From Gordionus sp. m RMFG-2023 (taxonomy: Eukaryota > Nematomorpha > Gordioida > Chordodea > Parachordodidae), in NCBI RefSeq assembly GCF_954871325.1, contig NC_088777.1, positions 1,364,001 through 1,428,000 on the forward strand: a stretch of DNA of 64,000 bases, in the 5' to 3' direction. The stretch's first letter is position 1. Every line of letters starts with the position of its first letter. Positions 23,923 through 37,209 of the stretch are shown piece after piece. The notes beneath the pieces were generated by a model. That model saw nothing but the letters and a program-made list of their open reading frames with translations. It was not told the origin of the DNA and did no database searches. Both the position numbers and the translations under genes were made by a program.

Positions 23923-24496
23923 CGGGCTATTTAACAAACACCGCTTTACTAAGATACCGTTATAACTCATAATACTTTTTCGATTTTTATTCCATATATA
24001 AAATTTTAAGTTTAAAAAAAGCAAAAAGTAAATAAAAATTTGAAACATATATCGCCAAAATAAATAAATATTACTATATACACCTTTTATATGTATAAAT
24101 AATATTTTAAATTTAAATGGGAAATAAAATTGAATGACGTCTTTTTCTTAAAAAACATTTAAAAATTATTTTAAAACAAAATATTTTTTTGTATATATTT
24201 TATACACAAAAAACAAAACTAGAAATTTTTTGCGGAGTTAAGCAAATCAAACTAAATTAAATACTATATTTCATTTAATTTTAAAAAAAAAATATTAAAA
24301 TATTAAAATATTTCATTTTTTTCTTTTGGAATAAAAATGATCGATTTTCTTGAAATTTAACGTTTGGAAGAATATATAAAGAAGAAAATAAATTAAAAAA
24401 TCTTATATTTTATCGGCAAAAATCTCATAGCTCTTCTTTTAAAGTCTCGCTTATCGTATATCCTCAAATAATCGCGCTACTTGAACCGAAACCCTC

Positions 24497-25009
24497 ATGT
24501 TATCCCAATTTACTTTCAAATCATCCGGTAGATATCATCATTACAACTTTAAATTTTCTTGGAAGTATTTTCTGACGATTCTCATCTTGATGCTAGATTT
24601 AGTAATTTTGCTCGATTACGCCGGCCATTATTCCGTGAAGAAGTCCTCCGTTTTAGCATATCTTTCAGATATTAACTGGGACAATGTCAGAGAAATATCT
24701 TCTCCGAATATACCCCGGTTGAGAGGTAGTTCAAGAAGGTTTAATCAATCCGGGGCTCTTCGGGATGGCGGACAACGCGATTCCTTACGTAGATCCACGC
24801 TGCTACCGAAGAAATTTTTTACTTTTACTGATCTCAATGTATCGAAGAAAGTAGCCATATTTAAACAAGGAAGTATCTCGAAAAGTGTTAATAAATATCA
24901 GGTCAATACTACTAAGGCTAATAATAAAAACAATACTGTACACGTGAGGGGCACGGATAAATGCCACTCTAGGAATTGTTCCGATCATTCTTTATGCAAA
25001 GGAAGAACG
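24497..25009 (+). CDS. EXT2-like copy A, exon 1: membrane anchor and stem
   Basis: 171 codons from the first methionine to ACG|GTAAAA. A hydrophobic run (YFLTILILMLDLVILL) preceded by Lys/Arg/His gives a type II signal anchor. The exon ends with the Cys motif KCHSRNCSDHSLCKGRT, matching the conserved cysteines before the exostosin domain. This exon differs most from copy B. Confidence 0.85.
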
Positions 25010-28000
25010 GTAAAATCTTTTAAATCTATTTTTTTTTTCGTATTCTTTAGAAAATTGATGATTTTTAGTAAAGAAATCCATTTTAGCTTTTGATTCCTAA
25101 CCCATCCCCATAATCTAAGAAATCTTTTACGTAATTAAATTCGTTAGAAGCTAGCTCTCTTTTTTTTTAACTCAACAAATGACATTATAATTTATTGAAA
25201 ATTCGTTCCAACTCCATTTTGCTAACTAATCTTCTTCCCAAAATATTAGCGCCTTTCCCGTTAATTTTCGTCAAATCTCAAATCTCAAATCGTTTTGAAA
25301 TGATTTGGCGGGAAATTTTAAAAAAAATGGGTATAGATGTAAAATAAAATATAAGTATTAATTAATTGATTCGTAGAATAAATTAGTAGCGTATTCATTT
25401 CAGCCGTGAATGATGATGAGTGATTATTAATAATTAGGTACGGTTGCGAGTTACTTAAAAAATGTAACTAAGTAACTGTAAGGATCAGCTCGGAACTTCG
25501 ATTAGATTGTAACGCGTACACTTATTTAACGAATTCCTCTTCAGTACACCTGATTTATCTTACATAACTGGCTTCTGAATTTTTTTGGCTTTGGAGGGGA
25601 AGGGATGTTCCCCCTGGTTCCTCCAGCTGCATACAGAACCCGAGATATAGTTGAAGCAACAAAAAAATAAATAAATATATTATTAGTAATCAATATTTTA
25701 TATCTATTAGTTATATATTCGAAAGAAGTCTTTGGTTAGAATAATTTGATATTAACTCCATTGTATCTGTGTAAACTTTGTAAATATCGACCTGTACATT
25801 TTTATCGGTTCGCACTTTCTGAATCCCCCTAGAACTTTTAAATGAGCCTCCAGGTAAAGACATTCTAATTTAGATGGATTATGCACAACTCTATATACGG
25901 TAAAATAGTGCGACCCAATTAATTAATTAAGATTTAGCATTATAAGTTAAAACTCGTTTAATTTGGGCTTTCGATAATTCGGTCAACTCCCTAATTTGAC
26001 CAAAAAAAAATCTTTTAATCATGTAATTTTTTATTTTTTTATCTTGTTAACGCTCTTCAACGTTATAACGGTAGTTCTATTTTTATAAACGGTCGGGTTA
26101 AAATTTTAGCCAGAATAATATTATGTAAGTAAGCTTGGAGATTTAGCAAATAAAGGTCCTAACTGCAGAGATTGCTCGGGGTAGGTTTGGACCAGAATTC
26201 TTAATTTGTTATCAATCAAGAATTTTGTTTTTTTTATCGTGTTAATAATATGAAAATAAATTGCAGTTAACACATGGTATATGGCCAGTCAATCCATTAT
26301 TCCTTCAAAACAGTAAAAAAAAATAAATAAGAAAATAAGGCCTCGAGTAGTGTCGTGTTTTTAACGGCTCTACTTGAACAGATTTTTAAAAACGGCGAAC
26401 GCGACATTTCTATCCACAAAAAATATAACGCAGAACCTAAAGATTTAAGTCATAGGTATCATTAAGGTTTGGACTTCTATTAACCAAATCTCCAGGTTTA
26501 GGGCAATATTTCTCTGGCTAAAATATCGGGTTAAACCGGTTTTAAAAACCGGCTCAAATCGACCCGTTTAACAACACTTGAAGAAAAAAAATATAAACAT
26601 TTTAATTTAAATATAAATTGAACATATCACATTCACAACACTAACCCCTCCCCTTCTGCCATCTATGAACCATCGGTCCGTTTTTTTTAAATTTAACAAC
26701 CAACTGGTAACTAGTCATTCGACCTTCACATTTAAAGTTTAATAAAATCCGGTATTCGGTATTTGATCCGGTTATATTCACCGGGTTTTAACATCTATCT
26801 TTTTATCTTGGACAATATTTTAAATTTAAAAAGATTCTGATCAAAATTCCAGACTTCGAAGACTTCGTATCTCAAGAAGCCTAAAGTAGTCTGGGAAAAG
26901 GGTTGAAAGCTAACATTTTTAATTTTTTTTTTCTTTCTTCTTCTAAGTCACCTCACGAGGTTTTATAAATATACCAAAGAAAAATTAAATTATTATTATT
27001 ATTGATGTAAAGATAAGTATCGATTCGAGCATATTGCCGATGAGCTCCATCCAAGGCAAGTTACCGTCGTGTCTAATACCCAAGGAATCTAAGGAGTATT
27101 TGGCCATCGTCAAAACGATTACTGATGACCAGTATTTGACTAGCATCGAAAGATACCACCCGCCAACATCTTCTAACCCTTGTCTCGCGGTTCCCGCGAT
27201 CGATTTTACGAACATGAATAGCGTGCAGGATAAATTCTTGGAATCCCTATATTCTTGGCGACGGTATGAGGAATTAAGCTATATATATATACACATACAT
27301 ACACCTAATTTTATTTGGTTAGTGGAGTTAAAAGGTTCTCGAAGGTTATTTTCAATTACGGGAAAATTACCGATAATCAAGTGATGGAAAGTGAGAAGGG
27401 GATAAAAGATATTTTTTTCTTAATTTAAATATAAAAATAAAATAATTCACTCATTCCAAGAGGATGAAAAAAAGGAATACCCAAAACTCCCTTTGAATGA
27501 CTTACTTATTTTTATGTTATACTAAATATTGTGTGTAGATTGTGCCCAAAATTTGTTTCAAAACTTACAAAATTATGGAAAGTTTTTAAATTAAGGAAAT
27601 TTTATTATTTTATAAAAAATATTTGATGTTTTTGGACACATGGAAGCATGAAAAATGATTGTAAAAATCTTATAACACAGCACAAGATAGAGTTTTTGAA
27701 GAAGTGGGGGGGGGGGGGGGGGTGGCTAAAACATAAAATAATTGAAAACCATATCACTCTCATATTAATATTTGTTTTAACTTTTTTTCAAGAATCAATA
27801 CCCCGCACCTTAATTGGCTAATATTTACAACTATCCCCAAGATGACTTACGCCTATTCCGACGTTAATATGTGTCCAAATGCCATGATAGGCACAATGTT
27901 GCGACTCAGAGAGTATCTGGGCAATCCGGTTATAGCTGGGGCCTACTTCAGGACCAACACTTACCGCTTCGGTTACGACATAGCTATCCCGCTTTTAAAT

Positions 28001-31000
28001 CCTCGAACAGCTGATTTGATTAGAAATCCTAAACATTTGACAAGTTGGGATAATAAAGATTCTTCGGATGCCGCGTGTGGGATCGAAGGGAATGGGAAAA
28101 TGAATAGTTTATCAAATAAGAAAAGGTTTATATATATATATATATATTTTTATATATTTTAAGATATAATGAGATATTATTTTTGCGTTTAAGATCATTG
28201 GTCAACTCTCTAATCCAATTAAAATTTATTTATAAGTTTCAGTGAGAACAACTAACGACAGTGTCCACGTAAGAAGGAGATGGGTAGGAATAATTTGCTT
28301 TCATATGTAGTAGGCTCCTTTGTGGGTTAGGGGAGTAAAAAAAATTATTTTGAGAGGTAAGGGATAGTGGGTAAATTTAGACGGGCTGCCTATCAAAAAT
28401 TCCTCAATACGCTGAATAACGATATCTTGCAAAAAAAGGAATATAAAAAATGGTACTGTCAGTGTCTTCATGGGAAACATTTACTTAGGGCTTTTTCATA
28501 CCCTCCCTCTAATCCTAAAAATAAGTAAACCACTTATCCCTTCAAGATTTATAGTGACAACACCAACACTCCCCCCCCCCTTCCGTTCTTGGAGTCCTTG
28601 GATGCTGAGTGAATATAGATCTGTAATTAAATAAATAAATAAATCACTTAGTTCTTATTCGTGTTTTGTTTTAATGATTCTAAACAACAAATCGTCAGAT
28701 TTAGTCCACAAAATTAAATTTTTGTTTTTTTTAATAATAACTGATATTCTTTGAATTCAATCTTTTAAAAAATGTGTATATACTAGAATGTCATTCCAAA
28801 AAAAGTCTAATAATACCCTACCGAACGTTTATTAGTCGTTAGGGGGATCCAATAGGAAAATAGGTAAATATAATTGACCAATAAAAATTCGAGAAAACTT
28901 GTGATTAGTGTTTGACGAGACAACTATAATAAATTTTTTTTTTTTTAAAAAAATAAAAAATAAATAATTAAAATATTACCCCATAAAAAAAACCGCAAAC
29001 CGTCTCGTCGTCTTAGGGAGTGGCTCATTATCAACACTCAGATATTGGCGAACAACGTCGATAAAGCCATACTTTCAACATTGGCACGCGATTTGAGTCA
29101 ATCCGATTTGATGCTCTTTAACGAATTCTTTCGCGGGAACGCGAAATTCAAAAACGATTTCCATCGATTAAAGATGGGCAAATATTACGAATACGTTCCA
29201 CTCTTGAAGGTTCGACGCCCAAAATCTAAATTTTTTTTATCCAAGGATTATTTTAAATGTTCAATTACATTATCATTCTTCGAAAGTGACACCCATCAAA
29301 AAAATATAATAAAAAAACGTAGAGTTTAAGTTTCTTAGGGCATCCATATCTGCAAAGATTTGGATTGGATCTTTCCCCAAATCCAATGTTGGTGAGGTCC
29401 CATCCCTCATTCCCCCTCCCCACACTCCCGATGATTAGAATACAAAATGATGCAATTATATATATATATAAACGATGGATATCGAATAATGAATATCATG
29501 TATGTTGACTATGAGACTACTTCCCTAAAATTTTAATAGCACGTAGCATATTCCACCGTGTTAGAGGAATTGATGTCATTGTCTAGTATCCGTAAACTGG
29601 TAGTGTACTAATATTGAACCCTTATTTATTATCTTTTATGTATTAGTCCCCAAGGGTAATAGGAAAAAAAACCCCTGGAAAAAAAAACCCCCGGAAAAAA
29701 ACCGCCGGAAAATAAACCCCCAGGAAAAAAAACCCCCTGGAAAAAAAAGCTTCCTGAAAAAAAACTCCCAGGAAATAAAACCCCCCAGGAAAAAAATATC
29801 AAGGGAGGTCATAAGAAGCAATTCTCAATCCCAAACACGTCGAATTGAGCCTCGATTTCCTCCAGAAACCTGGAACGTGAATCAGAGCACTCTCTCAGAT
29901 GAAGAACGAACAAATAATCAATGCGAAGGTTGGAATCATCGTTTTTCTAATCTGGTTGGGAATAAACACCCATCAATCTGGGTATTCATTAAAAAAATGA
30001 AATGCGAGGGGGCTGCCGATGAAACTAAACTTGAAAGATGGCGCGTAGGTTGTTGAACATCGAAAACAAAATCGTAGAGTTCTAACAACCAGATTCGTCT
30101 AAAGAAACTTTGCGAAGAATACCGTGATGGGGTGCGAAGCCTTACAGATTTTATAAGAGCGATTTCCTTCAATATTCGATGTCAACCCATATAATTATTA
30201 TTATAAATCATAAAATTTGTATATACATAATCATGATTTACCAATAAAATAAACATTTCTTATTTCTAAGTTTTGTCAAATTTAGTCTATTTAATATCAT
30301 ATTTAAAGATGGTATTGTATTTTTACAATACATAGTTATTTTACTGAGGCATTTTTTCCCAGTACCAATTTAAACATCAGTTTTTCTTATTTAAGCATTT
30401 TTTTATGGAGAGTAGGCCAAATTAAAATATACCTATATTATTAGGTCTTAAGTAAATTCTATAAAAATGAAAAATAATTCTTGGGGAATTTTTTTCCGGG
30501 GGTTTTTTTTCCGGGGTTTTTTTTTCCAGGGGTTTTTTTCCGGGATTCGTCTCCAACATTTACGATATGAAGTAGGGATGCGAGACCTGAACCCAGATCT
30601 GGTTAGAATTTTTATACAGGGTTTTAGGGCTCTGTGCGCTGAAAAATATTTTGTACGAGCTTTTAAAGGACCGTAAAATTTTAAAATTTTTCTTTTACGG
30701 GCGGGGTAATATATACGTGAAGTAAATAAACTGCTACAATGAAATCGCGTAATGACAATTCACGTGCGTATTGCCTTAGGTTCAACATATGAGACATCTT
30801 GCTAAATTGTCCGAAATATTTAGGTGTCTAAGGGATTGTATTTTCGGGAATGATTAAATTTTAAAAAAAAATCTAGCTAATTAAATGAGATTTAGTATAG
30901 TAAAGAGTTTTAATTTTTTTTTTGACTGAAAGCAAGTATTATTTAAAAAGAACTTTTGTGGCATCATTAATATATATACTACACCCTTATTGAAAGTGAC

Positions 31001-33091
31001 AGATTAATGATCAATTTCGAAATGATTGACTTATAAGGGATCGATGTATCTAAAACGAAGTTTATAATGATTATGATTAATTAACGATTATTTTTTTTTC
31101 AGAAATCTAATTTTTGCTTGATACTGCCCAACTGTCATTTAACTTCCCTGGACATTTCGGAGGCCATGATGACAGGTTGCATCCCCGTCATAGTTTGGTC
31201 CGACTATATTCTACCGTTCGAGGAGGTGTTGGATTATTCTAAGTAATATCACTTTTTACTAAGATTAGTTCTCTTACAAATCATAAATAACTTTCCAAAT
31301 AATCACGTTTTTAAATATTCTTAGGTTCTCCATAAGAATATCCGCTAGTCAGTTAACGAAGACCCTGCCCTCATTTTTGCGACAGAAACAGATCACTGAC
31401 AGGATCGATGATTTGAGGGAGCAGGGTTCTTTCATTTGGCACAAATACTTCAGCTCGATCCAAAGAATCACTACGACAACCCTGAGAATCATCGATCAAA
31501 GAACTAATCCCAAACCTAAAAACGGAACGAAATCTCTTTACTATCAATGGAATTATAAAAGCCGGCAAATCAATGTTAAATATTTTTCATCTTCTTTTGT
31601 AAATTTGCTTTTTCGATAACAGTAAAAGGATAGTATATATATAACAGTAAGATGATTAAATAATTAGTGTAGAAAAATGTAGAATTTTGAGGATAGGTGA
31701 GTGATCCAAAATTGGAACAAAAAATGTTAGACAATTGTAAAAATTATGGCTAGCGATAATACCCGTTAAACCTGTTGTAATATGTAAATTACTTGGAATT
31801 AAATTAGAGAAAAAAGAAGTAATGTTCAAAAAGAATTAATGTTCAAATCGATTTATTAAATTATTTAAGTAAAGACGATGCAAAGGAATAGGAAAGAAAA
31901 GTATATATAATCGGGAATATTTTACTTAAGAAAATGATCATGATTTTACTAACTTAATTTTTAATTTTAATTTATATTAATTTTATTTTGATTATGTTTT
32001 CAACCTTATATTTAAGTATTTAATAAAGATTTTGTATCATTTTTAGTCCTAACTTTTCTTTATTTGACAAACGGTTCTAATCTCCCAATCCTAAATTTTA
32101 CCAAAATTTTACAAAACCATTTGGTAAAACAACGACTAAATTTTGGTAAATTTTAGTTTAAATAAAGACCAAATTTTTGTTAAATTTTAGTTTAAATAAC
32201 AAAATTAATGTTAAAATTAGTCAAATAAATACCAAATTTTGTCAAAATGTATCTATTATACATCATCGTTCATCCCCAAGGAACCAAAGATTTGGTTTCA
32301 GGAAAAAAAAATGGTCCATGCTGGATAAGAACCTAGGTCTATCGAATGACTCACTTGCCAATTAGAGCTAAATTAGGCCCCTGCCGCTGACATGGGCAGG
32401 CAAGGCGGCCACCATGGGCCGCGGAAATTTAGCGGATTTTAAGGACCGCTAAATTTCGTTTCTCGTTCGGTTTTCATGAAAATAAACTCGATGTTTAAAA
32501 TCTTTGACGAGATTAACCGTAACTACTAAAAAAATAGTCAAAAGGAAAATAATTATTTGACAAAAGACAGGAATTCGCCATTTTTTAAAAAAAAAAAATT
32601 TAGATCCACCAAACATATGGTTATTGTGATTGTCCGACGAAGTGATTTCACGTTTAAATAAGTATTTTTTTTTCTCTTTCACACTATAAAAATAATTGGG
32701 ACAGAGAACCAAATTCGGACCTATCCTACCACTGCCTCGCATGGCTAACAGATACGGGACCCTGAAGTCTAGTCCGGTGACCCAAGGATTTATCAGCATC
32801 GTGCTAACTTTCGACAGATGGGAGAGTTGCAAGAATATGATCAGAACTTTACTCAAGGTACCCAGTAATCTCGCGATCCTGGTTATATGGAACAACCCGA
32901 ACTTGAAACACCCTTCCATAAATACATCAGAATTCCACAACCCTCTGAATAGACCTATAATGGTATTCAAAACATCTATGTATATATATATTTATACTCA
33001 ATATATATAGATATATATTTATAATCTCCGTAAGGCCGGTTTACTTTCCTATTATCTCAATGTTAGATTTTTTTTCATTCTCAATTTGCCT

Positions 33092-33151
<60 letters not shown>

Positions 33152-36100
33152 TAAAATATTGTTAAATTTGTTTTATTTTTATTTCCCTTAATAATGGAAG
33201 CTATCAATTATGACAACGAATGAATTGGGAAACCGTTTTTTACCCCTCAAAAGGTTAATACCACCCGAGTTTCTTCCTAAGATTTCCATCCCAGAATGCG
33301 TTCTATCCATCGACGACGATATAGACATGTTGACGGTGGATGAATTGGAATTCGGGTTTCAAACTTGGAAGCAAATGCCCGATCATATAGTAGGGTTTCC
33401 TGGTAGAGTTCACTCCTTAGATCCTCTCAGGAATCATTATAGCTACGATGCGGAATGGAAGCCTAATATATCCGTCATACTAACCGGAGCTGCTTTTTAT
33501 CATAGAGTAAAAAAAAAAAAATTTAAATACGTAATTTCTAACTATTCAAATCGAATAATTGGTTTATTTTATTTATTTGTGCGAAATTTGTAGTAAATAA
33601 TTTTCTTGTAATTGACTATTTACAGTTCAATCAAAAAAGGAAAAGGGTCAATCAAAATAGGAAAATTCCCAAAAGGAGAGGAAAAGGTCCAATCAAAAAA
33701 GGAAAAGTATCAATCAAAAAAGGAGAATGGTCAATCATAAAAGGAAAGGTTTCAATTAAAAAAGGAAAGTTCCCAAAAGGAGAGGAAAAGTGTCAATCAA
33801 AAAGGAAAATTTCCATTCAAAAATGGAAAATCGTAATTTTTTAAAATTTTTTAAAAAAAAATATTATAAATTTTTCAATTTTTCTTAAATTTTTATTTAT
33901 TTTTGTCATTCCTTCTATTTTATTTCTAACTTTTTGCCATTTCTTTACTTTATTTGTATATTTTCTCAATTTATTTTTCTATCTATATCTTTTTTCAATT
34001 TTTTTTCTTTTCATTTTTGATAATTCTTTCGTATTTTCAAAAATAATTGATAAATATAGGTCCATTTTTTAAACAATTCTTTATCATACATATGTCGTAA
34101 TTTTTACAGGGATCATAACTATCCGAGATCTTCACCGGATTTAAAGAGATCCCTTCAAAATTTCGATTTTTTAAAGGACAAAGAACTATACGGCATTATT
34201 ACGTTTGAACCATGATATAGAAGAATCTTTATTTAAAGCGTTTTCCGCGCATTTCGTTTTTTAATTTTATTGTTATTCATTAATTTTCAATGTTGTTAAT
34301 TTGGCCTTATGAAATAAGATATGTCTAATATAGGGTATCAATCGATAGCTAATCAAAAGATCTATTCAACTGGAGGTCAATCTCTCTCCCATAATGGGCG
34401 GGTCTAGGTCTTGGGGGGGGGGGGGTCAGAAATATTTTTATCAACACAAAATATCGATATGGGTATCAAATAAAAGCTAATTTTAGGTTTGAGTGAAAGT
34501 GTTCATTCTTGGTCTGGATTGGTATGACTTGTTCTAAAGGATAGGAATGGAGGAGGTGTAAAAAATAATTTTTTTGATATGGGTATCAAATAAAAGCTAA
34601 TTTAAATATCTTTAGATTGAAATTATTCATTTTTTGTCTTGATGGATATGACTGTCAGGCCCTCAACATATTAACAAAATATCTAGTTGCATAGAATTTA
34701 CAGAAATAAAAGAGAATGAAGATAAAGCAATTTTTTAAATCTTTTTTGGTTCCAATCCTGAACTTGAAATATATAATTTGCAGGGTTCTATATTTATCAC
34801 GTTATTCCATATCTATTTTTTTTTGGTATCGATAGCTTTAGCATGCTACATAAATAGAGAGATAGCGGTAGCTCGTTACTAAATTATAGCAAAGATTACT
34901 ATAATAATTTTATTCTAAAATCATAATCTTTTTATTTTAACTGTACCATAATTATTTTAATTAACAATGTCTACTGTCGACATTTAAAAATTATTTTTTA
35001 TAATATTTACAATGTATATATTAAATACCCATCCAGACCAACAATGAAGACTTTCAGTCAAGATATTAAAATTAGCTTCTATTTGATACCTATATCAAAA
35101 AAAATTATTTTTACACCCCTCCTCCACCCTTACCTCCCAGACCAAGTCATTACATCAAGACCAAGAATAAAGACTTTCAGTCAAACCATATTAAAATTAG
35201 CATTTATTTGATACCCATATCGATATTTTTAGTTGATAAATCTGACCCCCCAAGACCTAGACCGCCCATTATGGGAGAGAGATTGATCTCCAGTTGAATA
35301 GATCTTTTGATTAGCTATCGATTGATACCCTATATTAGACATATCTTATTTCATATGGCCAAAAATACAACATTGAAAATTAATGAATAACAATAAAATT
35401 AAAAATCGAAACGAAACGAAACGCGCGGAAAACGCTTTTTAAAATAAGATTCTTCTATATCATGGTTCAAACGTGATAATGCCGTATAGTTCTTTATCCT
35501 TTAAAAAAATGAAATTTTGAAGGGATCCCTTTAAATCCCGTCACAATCCCGAATAGTTATGATACCTTTAAAAATTACGATATATTTATGACGAAAAAAA
35601 ACGTAAAGAATTGTTTAATAAATGGACCTATATTTATCAATTATTTTTAAAAATACAAAAGAATTATCAAAAATGAGAAGAAAAATAAATTGAGAAAAGA
35701 TACAAATAAAGTAAAGAAATCGCAAAAAGTTATAAATAAAATAAGAAGGAATGACAAAAATAAATAAAAATTTAAAGAAAAATTGAAAAAATTTATGATA
35801 TTTTTTAAAAATTTTTAAAAAATTACGATTTTCCTTTTTTGAATGGGAATTTTCCTTTTATGATTGACACTTTTCCTCTCCTTTTGGGAGTTTTCCATTT
35901 TCGATTGACACTTTTGCTTTTTTGTTTGACACTTTATCTTTTTTGATCGGACTTTTTCCTTTCTTTTAAGGGAATTTTCCTTTTTTGATTGACACTTTTC
36001 CTTTTGACCCGACCTTTTCCTTTTAAGATTGACACTTTTCCTTTTTTGATTGGGACTTTTCCTTTTTTGAATGGGAAACCCTGTATTATATTAGCATATT

Positions 36101-36522
36101 TATAAAAAAAAACCGAATTTAAATAAATTTTTAATATAAACACCCAGACTGAGTATGCATTCATGATAATGCATTTGATAGCGTCATTGAAGGCAAATCA
36201 GCTGGACCCGCCATTTTGGTAACCCATATAATAATTATTCTTATGATAAAAACTACTATATTAAATTGATAACCTGCTGCCTTATCATCTCGATGATCAG
36301 GCTAATTCTTTAATAGAGTTTGCTTCAGAACTTGGGAATAAATTGACCTCTCGTTTTTTAAATTTTAATGATTTGAGTAACCAAAATGGCGTCCCCAGCT
36401 GTTTTTTTATTGATGTACACCTTTAATGAATGCATGTCAGTCTAGGTATTATTATTATATCATTGAATATAACACTATAACTTTTTTATGACGGTTTTAA
36501 AATGACTCTTTGTTTAAAAAAA

Positions 36523-36565
<43 letters not shown>

Positions 36566-37173
36566 TATTAGTTATTATTATTTTTTTATTTATTAATATT
36601 ATTATTTATTATTGTAGTATAGGGAAGTTTTATTTTTTTATCTATCTTTTTAGCATTACCATCATTTGTACACTCACCTTATGCCGGAAAAACCTAGGAG
36701 ATTCGTTAATAATCATTTCAATTGCGAAGACCTGGCAATAAATTTTTTGATCGCGGACATATCTGGCAACCCGCCTATCAAAGTTTGTTTTCTCATCAAA
36801 CGTATTTATAACAAAAATTTGTTTTTTTGTGTTTTTTTTATGTTTTTTAAACAATGTATAAAATTAATGAAAATATTCCTTAACCATTTATTTTCGTAAA
36901 ATTGAATATCATAGCACAATTCTTTTAGCGCTTTTCTCGGTTATTATGTTATTTTTGCTAACCTTATATCACTATTAAAAGCATCTTTCCTTTAATATTT
37001 GCATATAATTTAGCTGTAAAATATATTATTCTAGCAGGTGTAAAAAAGATCTAAGTAACTTTTTAGAAATATTTTATCGTGAACTATTTGAACCAATGAT
37101 GTATATATATGTTAGCGTTCAATGTGTTTCTTTTGAAATACTTATCTTATGAATTGTAGTAGATAATTTTATT

Positions 37174-37209
<36 letters not shown>

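Larger units (their letters stand above)
29210..31102 (+). other. Intron 4 of EXT2-like copy A
   Basis: The intron holds a MULE-like insertion (29610-30555). The remaining flanks align with intron 4 of copy B (55841-56891), for example GAAGTAGGGATGC and CTCTGTGCGC. Confidence 0.6.
33507..36653 (+). other. Intron 8 of EXT2-like copy A
   Basis: This 3.1-kb intron contains the large foldback element (33623-36083), a TA-type MITE (36143-36446) and an ATT array (36522-36568). The matching intron of copy B is only 271 bp (58907-59177). Confidence 0.8.

Noticed and set aside
29636-29821. Frame with GGFFF/FRRFF repeats
   Set aside because: Translation of the purine/pyrimidine arm of the MULE-like element.
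32449-32970. 173-codon - strand frame (and its partner at 58079-58390)
   Set aside because: Antisense of EXT2 exon 7 in both copies; conserved only because the exon is.
36654-36899. Independent small gene starting at methionine 36666
   Set aside because: The block is EXT2 exon 9; the part after 36782 is intronic and not shared with copy B.
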